Positions 9,879 through 13,740 of a stretch of 13,740 nt of DNA are shown here, piece after piece. Under the pieces are notes generated by a model that did not search any database, was not told the DNA's origin, and saw only the letters and a list, made by a program, of their open reading frames with translations. Position numbers and translations under genes: made by a program. Position 1 is the stretch's first letter. Each line of letters starts with the position of its first letter. This DNA comes from Oscillospiraceae bacterium (lineage in GTDB: Bacteria > Bacillota > Clostridia > Oscillospirales > Ruminococcaceae), in assembly GCA_003531585.1 (NCBI GenBank), contig DQFX01000007.1, positions 1 through 13,740 on the forward strand, given 5' to 3'.

Positions 9879-12401
9879 ATGGACATTAGAATAGCGCTCG
9901 CAGGTAATCCTAACTGCGGTAAGACTACGCTTTTCAATGCGCTGACTGGTTCAAACCAGTTCGTCGGCAACTGGCCGGGAGTTACGGTCGAGAAGAAGGA
10001 AGGCAGACTGAAGGGTCACAAGGACGTTATCGTCACCGACCTTCCGGGTATTTATTCACTTTCACCCTACACCCTTGAGGAAGTAGTAGCAAGAAACTAC
10101 CTTGTAGGCGAACGCCCCGATGTAATTCTGAACATCATCGACGGTACCAACCTCGAGCGTAACCTCTACCTGACCACACAGCTCGTAGAGCTTGGCATTC
10201 CGGTAGTGGCTGCGGTCAACATGATGGATGTCGTAAAGAAGAACGGCGACAAGATCAACATTTCCCAGCTCTCCACCGAGCTTGGCTGCGAAGTCTGCGA
10301 GATATCCGCGCTGAAGGGCACAGGTATCACAGAAGCCGCAGAAAAGGCTATAAAGGCTGCGCAGAGCAAGACAAAGATGATCCCGCAGCACACATTCAGC
10401 GGCGTTGTTGAGCACGCGCTTGCCCACATCGAGGAAGCCGTCCTGCACGACATGCCCGAGGGACAGCAGCGCTGGTACGCTATCAAGATATTTGAGCGTG
10501 ACGAGAAGGTCCTCGCAATGATGAACATTCCGAAGGACAAGATGGAGCACATCGAAAACGACATCAAGGCTGCCGAGACAGAACTTGACGACGACGCAGA
10601 GTCCATCATCACCAACGAGCGTTACGTATACATATCCTCCATCATCAAGGGCTGCCTTACAAAGAAGAACAAGGGCGGTCTGACGGTATCCGATAAGATC
10701 GATAAGGTAGTAACAAACCGCTGGCTGGGTCTTCCGATATTCGCAGTCATCATGTGGCTGGTTTACTACGTTTCCATGGTAACGGTCGGCGCAAGCGCTA
10801 CCGACTGGGCTAACGACGGTCTGTTCGGCGACGGCTGGTTCGCGCTCGGAATAGGCAGAGGCGCGTACGACGAGGCTTCCGAGGAATACGGCGACGCAAT
10901 GAGCGCCCTGGACGCATTCGGCGTAGCTCCCGACCTTGAGGACGAAGAGTTCGACGCTGACGCAGCGCTTGCTGATATCACCGCGTTCACTCCCGCTGAG
11001 GAGTCCGTTCCCTACGAGGTAGAGGACGAGGAGACCCTGGCAGTAAGCGAGATCACCGTTTACGCTTCCGAGATCCCCGCAGACGCTGATGAGGAAGAAA
11101 CACTCGGCACCACATACAGCGACGCTGTAGCTTACTTCACCGAGAACGGCTTCGACGAGCCGGATCCCGCTGATTACGGTCCGTGGGTGCCCGGCATCCC
11201 GGTGCTGGTGGAGAACGGACTTGACGCTGTTAACTGCGTTGACTGGCTCAAGGGTCTGATCCTTGACGGTATCGTAGCCGGCGTTGGCGCGGTACTCGGC
11301 TTCGTTCCCCAGATGCTGGTACTGTTCATCTTCCTGGCGTTCCTCGAGGCTTGCGGTTACATGGCGCGTGTTGCGTTCGTGCTCGACCGTGTATTCAGAA
11401 AGTTCGGTCTTTCCGGTAAGTCCTTTATCCCGATCCTGATCGGTACAGGCTGCGGTATCCCTGGTATCATGGCTTCCCGTACCATCGAGAACGAGCGTGA
11501 CCGCCGCATGACCGTCATGACGACAACATTTATCCCCTGCGGCGCTAAGGTTCCATTCATCGCAATGATCGCGGGCGCTATCTTCGGCGGTTCTCCGTGG
11601 GTTTCCACCGGCGCTTACTTCATCGGTATCGCAGCGATCATCATTTCCGGTATCATTCTTAAGAAAACCAAGATGTTCGCCGGCGATCCTGCTCCGTTCG
11701 TTATGGAGCTCCCCGCTTACCACCTTCCTACAGTAGGCAACGTTCTCCGCTCCATGTGGGAACGCGGCTGGTCCTTCATCAAGAAGGCTGGTACGATCAT
11801 CACACTTTCTACCATCTTCGTCTGGTTCACTTCTTACTTCGGATTTGTTGACGGCGCGTTCCAGATGCTGGACGAGAGCCAGATGGAGTATTCCATTCTC
11901 GCGACCATCGGCAGCGCTATCTGCTGGATATTCGCTCCTCTCGGCTGGGGCAACTGGCAGGCTACCGTTGCAGCGGTTACAGGCCTTGTCGCTAAGGAGA
12001 ACATCGTCGGCACGCTCGGCGTACTCTACGGCGGCGGAGATCAGTCGGTTTACGCGGCTATGGGCGCTGCATTCACCGGCGTAAGCGGTATGTCCTTCCT
12101 GATATTCAACCTGCTGTGCGCTCCCTGCTTCGCAGCAATGGGCGCTATCAAGCGTGAGATGAACAACACAAAGTGGTTCTGGTTCGCCATCGGCTACGAG
12201 TGCGGCTTCGCTTATGTGATCGCCCTCATCGTAAACCAGCTCGGCAACCTGTTCACTGGTACGCTCATGACCGCAGGCGCCGGCGCTGTTTGCAACATCA
12301 TCAGCCTGGTATTTGCTGTAGCGCTGCTTGCTGGTCTCGTTTACATGCTGTTCAGACCCTACAAGGAAGCAACCAAGTTCACAAAGAACGTCAAGGTTTG
12401 A
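9879..12401 (+). CDS. feoB: FeoB, ferrous iron transporter with GTPase domain
   Basis: 840 residues. The cytoplasmic N-terminal G domain has G1 GNPNCGKT (9-16), G2 GVTVEKKEG (34-42), G3 DLPG (54-57), G4 NMMD (114-117) and G5 SALKGTG (143-149). A helical domain (about 170-275) follows. The first membrane segment is around 283-304. A long insertion (about 305-455) precedes the remaining membrane segments. GTGCGIPGIMASRTI (522-536) and FIPCGAKVPF (551-560) are the conserved FeoB core with Cys525 and Cys554. FeoB moves Fe(II) across the cytoplasmic membrane. The insertion is very acidic: from 328 to 457 there is no Lys or Arg, and 329-432 holds about 34 Asp/Glu. By FeoB topology it should face outside. 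SD AGAGGAG is seven bases before the ATG. Confidence 0.97.
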   Translation: MDIRIALAGNPNCGKTTLFNALTGSNQFVGNWPGVTVEKKEGRLKGHKDVIVTDLPGIYSLSPYTLEEVVARNYLVGERPDVILNIIDGTNLERNLYLTTQLVELGIPVVAAVNMMDVVKKNGDKINISQLSTELGCEVCEISALKGTGITEAAEKAIKAAQSKTKMIPQHTFSGVVEHALAHIEEAVLHDMPEGQQRWYAIKIFERDEKVLAMMNIPKDKMEHIENDIKAAETELDDDAESIITNERYVYISSIIKGCLTKKNKGGLTVSDKIDKVVTNRWLGLPIFAVIMWLVYYVSMVTVGASATDWANDGLFGDGWFALGIGRGAYDEASEEYGDAMSALDAFGVAPDLEDEEFDADAALADITAFTPAEESVPYEVEDEETLAVSEITVYASEIPADADEEETLGTTYSDAVAYFTENGFDEPDPADYGPWVPGIPVLVENGLDAVNCVDWLKGLILDGIVAGVGAVLGFVPQMLVLFIFLAFLEACGYMARVAFVLDRVFRKFGLSGKSFIPILIGTGCGIPGIMASRTIENERDRRMTVMTTTFIPCGAKVPFIAMIAGAIFGGSPWVSTGAYFIGIAAIIISGIILKKTKMFAGDPAPFVMELPAYHLPTVGNVLRSMWERGWSFIKKAGTIITLSTIFVWFTSYFGFVDGAFQMLDESQMEYSILATIGSAICWIFAPLGWGNWQATVAAVTGLVAKENIVGTLGVLYGGGDQSVYAAMGAAFTGVSGMSFLIFNLLCAPCFAAMGAIKREMNNTKWFWFAIGYECGFAYVIALIVNQLGNLFTGTLMTAGAGAVCNIISLVFAVALLAGLVYMLFRPYKEATKFTKNVKV

Positions 12402-12416
12402 TCTGGCAATGATTTG

Positions 12417-12444
12417 CGGGCGGTCGGGGGAACTCAGCCGCCCG
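12417..12444 (+). terminator. Weak terminator or attenuator after feoB
   Basis: CGGGCGG (12417-12423) pairs with CCGCCCG (12438-12444), followed by TTATTTT. The loop is 14 bases and the T tract is interrupted, so partial termination is more likely than full. The next gene's SD starts nine bases later, so some read-through into the small genes is expected. Confidence 0.5.
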
Positions 12445-12466
12445 TTATTTTCCAGGAGGTGTTATC

Positions 12467-12688
12467 ATGCTGGAATTTCTTCAGAACAACTGGGGCAGCT
12501 TCGCAGTCGGCGCGGTGGTACTCGCCGTGATCGTGCTGATAGTCATGAAGCTCGTCAGGGATAAAAAGGCAGGCAGATACACCTGCGGCGGGAACTGCGG
12601 TTCCTGCGGAGCATGCAGCGGCCACTGCGCCGGCTGCCAGGAGTGCTCCCACGCAGCTTCGGCTAAACCGGCTGAAAAGAAAAAGTAA
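12467..12688 (+). CDS. FeoB-associated Cys-rich membrane protein
   Basis: 73 residues: one N-terminal membrane helix (about 12-29), a basic patch VRDKKAGR, and a cluster of seven cysteines (40, 44, 47, 50, 54, 57, 60) with His53, ending in a Lys-rich tail. This matches the FeoB-associated Cys-rich membrane protein family found directly after feoB in Firmicutes. The positive patch after the helix puts the cysteines on the cytoplasmic side, where they could take iron from FeoB or hold an Fe-S cluster. The role is inferred. SD AGGAGGT is six bases before the ATG. Spacing to the next gene is 14 bases. Confidence 0.9.
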   Translation: MLEFLQNNWGSFAVGAVVLAVIVLIVMKLVRDKKAGRYTCGGNCGSCGACSGHCAGCQECSHAASAKPAEKKK

Positions 12689-12702
12689 AGCGAGGAAGAA
12701 CA

Positions 12703-13080
12703 ATGCTGACCTACGCACAGAAAAAGTACCTGTTTGCGATATACCGCCTCGGAATGAACGGCCCGGTTATAAGCTCGTCGGACGTTTCCCGGCTGGTGGG
12801 CGTATCCAAGGCAAGCACGGTGAAAATGACCCAGCGCCTCAGCGACGAGGGGTACATTCTGAAGGAGCCGTACGGTAAGATATCTCTGACGGAATCGGGG
12901 ATAAAGGCGGCTTCGTCGCTGTTCACCAGCAGCGTGATACTTTGCGATTTCCTGCACAAGCAGGTCGGGATAGACCAGCAGGAAGCCGACCAGGACGCTG
13001 TGAAGATAGTTGCGCAGGTATCCGAGAAAAGCGTTGAGAAGCTCGTTAAATTTGCGTTAGGAGATGCTGCAAATGCCTGA
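12703..13080 (+). CDS. Short DtxR/MntR-like transcriptional regulator lacking metal ligands
   Basis: 125 residues: a winged-helix DNA-binding domain (about 1-65; recognition helix around SKASTVKMTQRLSDEGYI) and a helical dimerisation domain (about 66-118), with no C-terminal SH3 domain. The layout is that of MntR or short DtxR members. Aligned by eye with DtxR and MntR, the metal-ligand positions read Lys8, Phe11, Ser77, Cys81, Asp96, Val100, Val103 and Ala104, so none of the usual Met/Asp, Glu, His or Cys ligands is kept in place. It is a natural candidate for binding the GTTAG-N6-CTAAC dyads of the locus, but its signal is unclear. SD GAGGAAG precedes the ATG. It overlaps the next gene by eight bases, so the two are translationally coupled. 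Confidence 0.85.
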   Translation: MLTYAQKKYLFAIYRLGMNGPVISSSDVSRLVGVSKASTVKMTQRLSDEGYILKEPYGKISLTESGIKAASSLFTSSVILCDFLHKQVGIDQQEADQDAVKIVAQVSEKSVEKLVKFALGDAANA

Positions 13081-13447
13081 ATATCTTCCTACTATACTGA
13101 TAATAGCCGTACTCGCAGTGATCTGCTTTATCGCGGTGCTGAGTATCATCAAACGCGCAAACAAGGGCTGCTGCGGAGCTGGCGGCGGCGACATCGAAGA
13201 GCGCATCGAAAAGGACACCTCCGGCTTCACTCACAGGTATTCCGTGAAGATAGGCGGCATGCACTGCGAGAAATGCTCCTCCAGGATAGCTGCGGCGTTC
13301 AACCGGCAGGACGGCGTTTACGCCGAGGTGAGCTGGAAGGACGGCAAGGCGCTGGTGCTTTCAAAGGATCCGCTCCCGGAGCTTGTGATCCGTAAGACTA
13401 TAATGGGTCTTGATTACACCGTGGAAGCAATTTCCGAGGAACACTGA
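13073..13447 (+). CDS. Membrane-anchored heavy-metal-associated (HMA) domain protein
   Basis: 124 residues from the chosen start. One N-terminal membrane helix (about 7-27) is followed by a basic stretch KRANKGCC with vicinal Cys33-Cys34, a short linker, and an HMA ferredoxin-like domain (about 54-121) with GGMHCEKC (61-68; Cys65, Cys68). HMA domains bind soft metals such as Cu(I) or Zn(II) through the CxxC. Positive residues after the helix place the domain in the cytoplasm. Two ATG codons are possible: 13064, which follows GGAG with no gap, and 13073, nine bases after the SD TAGGAG; I chose 13073. As the last gene of the Feo unit it may be a metal chaperone. This is inference, since iron is not the usual HMA ligand. 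Confidence 0.85.
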   Translation: MPEYLPTILIIAVLAVICFIAVLSIIKRANKGCCGAGGGDIEERIEKDTSGFTHRYSVKIGGMHCEKCSSRIAAAFNRQDGVYAEVSWKDGKALVLSKDPLPELVIRKTIMGLDYTVEAISEEH

Positions 13448-13456
13448 ATATGAATT

Positions 13457-13488
13457 GTGGCTGCATTCTGAAATGCAGCCACTTTTTT
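13457..13488 (+). terminator. Operon terminator
   Basis: GTGGCTGCATT (13457-13467) pairs perfectly with AATGCAGCCAC (13472-13482) around a CTGA loop, followed by six T. It lies nine bases past the HMA gene stop and should end the feo operon transcript. Confidence 0.93.
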
Positions 13489-13515
13489 CGTAATTTCAGA
13501 GCCGCCGGAGAAAAC

Positions 13516-13740
13516 TTATTCTTCGATACGGCTTCTGTCTATCGGTATCGTGAGCTGACGATAGTTCGCTCCGTCCTCGAAGCCTACTGTCAGGGTGTTT
13601 TCCGCCGCCCAGGATATCTTGTAGCGGTCGTCGCTCACGTTGAACTCATTGAGGTCTGTGACGGCGAGGAGAGCCGCCTTTCCTTCGTCCTCGGTTCCGG
13701 TGAGGTAGAAAGCCACGGTGCACCCGCCGAAATACGGCTC
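13516..13740 (-). CDS. Hypothetical protein, C-terminal part (runs off the window)
   Basis: The minus strand is open from the window edge to a TAA at 13516, giving 74 residues of the C-terminus. The sequence has alternating strands (TVAFYLTGTEDEG, YKISWAAENTLTVGFEDG, YRQLTIPID). I do not recognise a family. An in-frame GTG exists at 13714-13716 but lies inside what looks like continuous coding sequence without an SD, so the true start is probably outside the window. The gene is convergent with the feo operon. It has no T-rich hairpin of its own except the feo terminator read from the other side. Confidence 0.6.
   Translation of the reverse strand, partial: EPYFGGCTVAFYLTGTEDEGKAALLAVTDLNEFNVSDDRYKISWAAENTLTVGFEDGANYRQLTIPIDRSRIEE

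Noticed and set aside
10062..11723. Long minus-strand open frame opposite feoB
   Set aside because: feoB on the plus strand carries all family motifs; the minus frame has no SD and no recognisable domain.
13056..13060. GTTAG inside the end of the DtxR-like gene
   Set aside because: Single half-site within coding sequence and overlapping the SD of the next gene; no matching partner at the right spacing.

Overview
The window looks like chromosomal DNA of a Gram-positive anaerobe of the class Clostridia, probably a Ruminococcus/Oscillospiraceae-type gut organism. The grounds are strong AGGAGG-type ribosome binding sites, several GTG starts, consensus TTGACA/TATAAT promoters, a lipoprotein, a Gram-positive type filamentous-phage remnant and a clostridial-style Feo iron operon. 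The genus is inference.

Left end (1-2200): the window opens inside the 3' end of a tRNA, best read as tRNA-Asn. It is followed by an inverted repeat and, on the minus strand, a tyrosine recombinase, a small filamentous-phage (inovirus)-type membrane protein, and the frameshifted, N-terminally truncated C-terminal part of an inovirus-type adsorption protein. I read this as the decayed remnant of a filamentous prophage integrated at tRNA-Asn. A complete tRNA-Gln(CUG) with a consensus promoter and a strong terminator follows.

Middle (2200-8500): a plus-strand gene encodes a cytoplasmic, cysteine-rich protein with two DUF305 (MIPHHR) units. The next four genes are on the minus strand: a lipoprotein of unknown function, a patatin-like acyl hydrolase, the disaggregase ClpB, and a ribbon-helix-helix (RHH) protein. 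The RHH promoter contains a pair of direct repeats that could be its own operator.

Right part (8590-13490): a plus-strand ferrous-iron uptake locus, transcribed divergently from the RHH gene. The order is DUF2325 protein, feoA-like, feoA, feoB, FeoB-associated Cys-rich membrane protein, short DtxR-like regulator, membrane-anchored HMA (heavy-metal-associated) protein, terminator. A recurring dyad GTTAG-N6-CTAAC lies just downstream of both promoter -10 boxes, again in both leaders, and as three 19-bp units before feoB. It is probably the operator of an iron-responsive regulator. The DtxR-like protein of the operon has lost every residue aligned with the classical metal ligands. FeoB carries a highly acidic extracytoplasmic insertion. 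I regard this locus as the most interesting system in the window. A partial minus-strand gene runs off the right edge.
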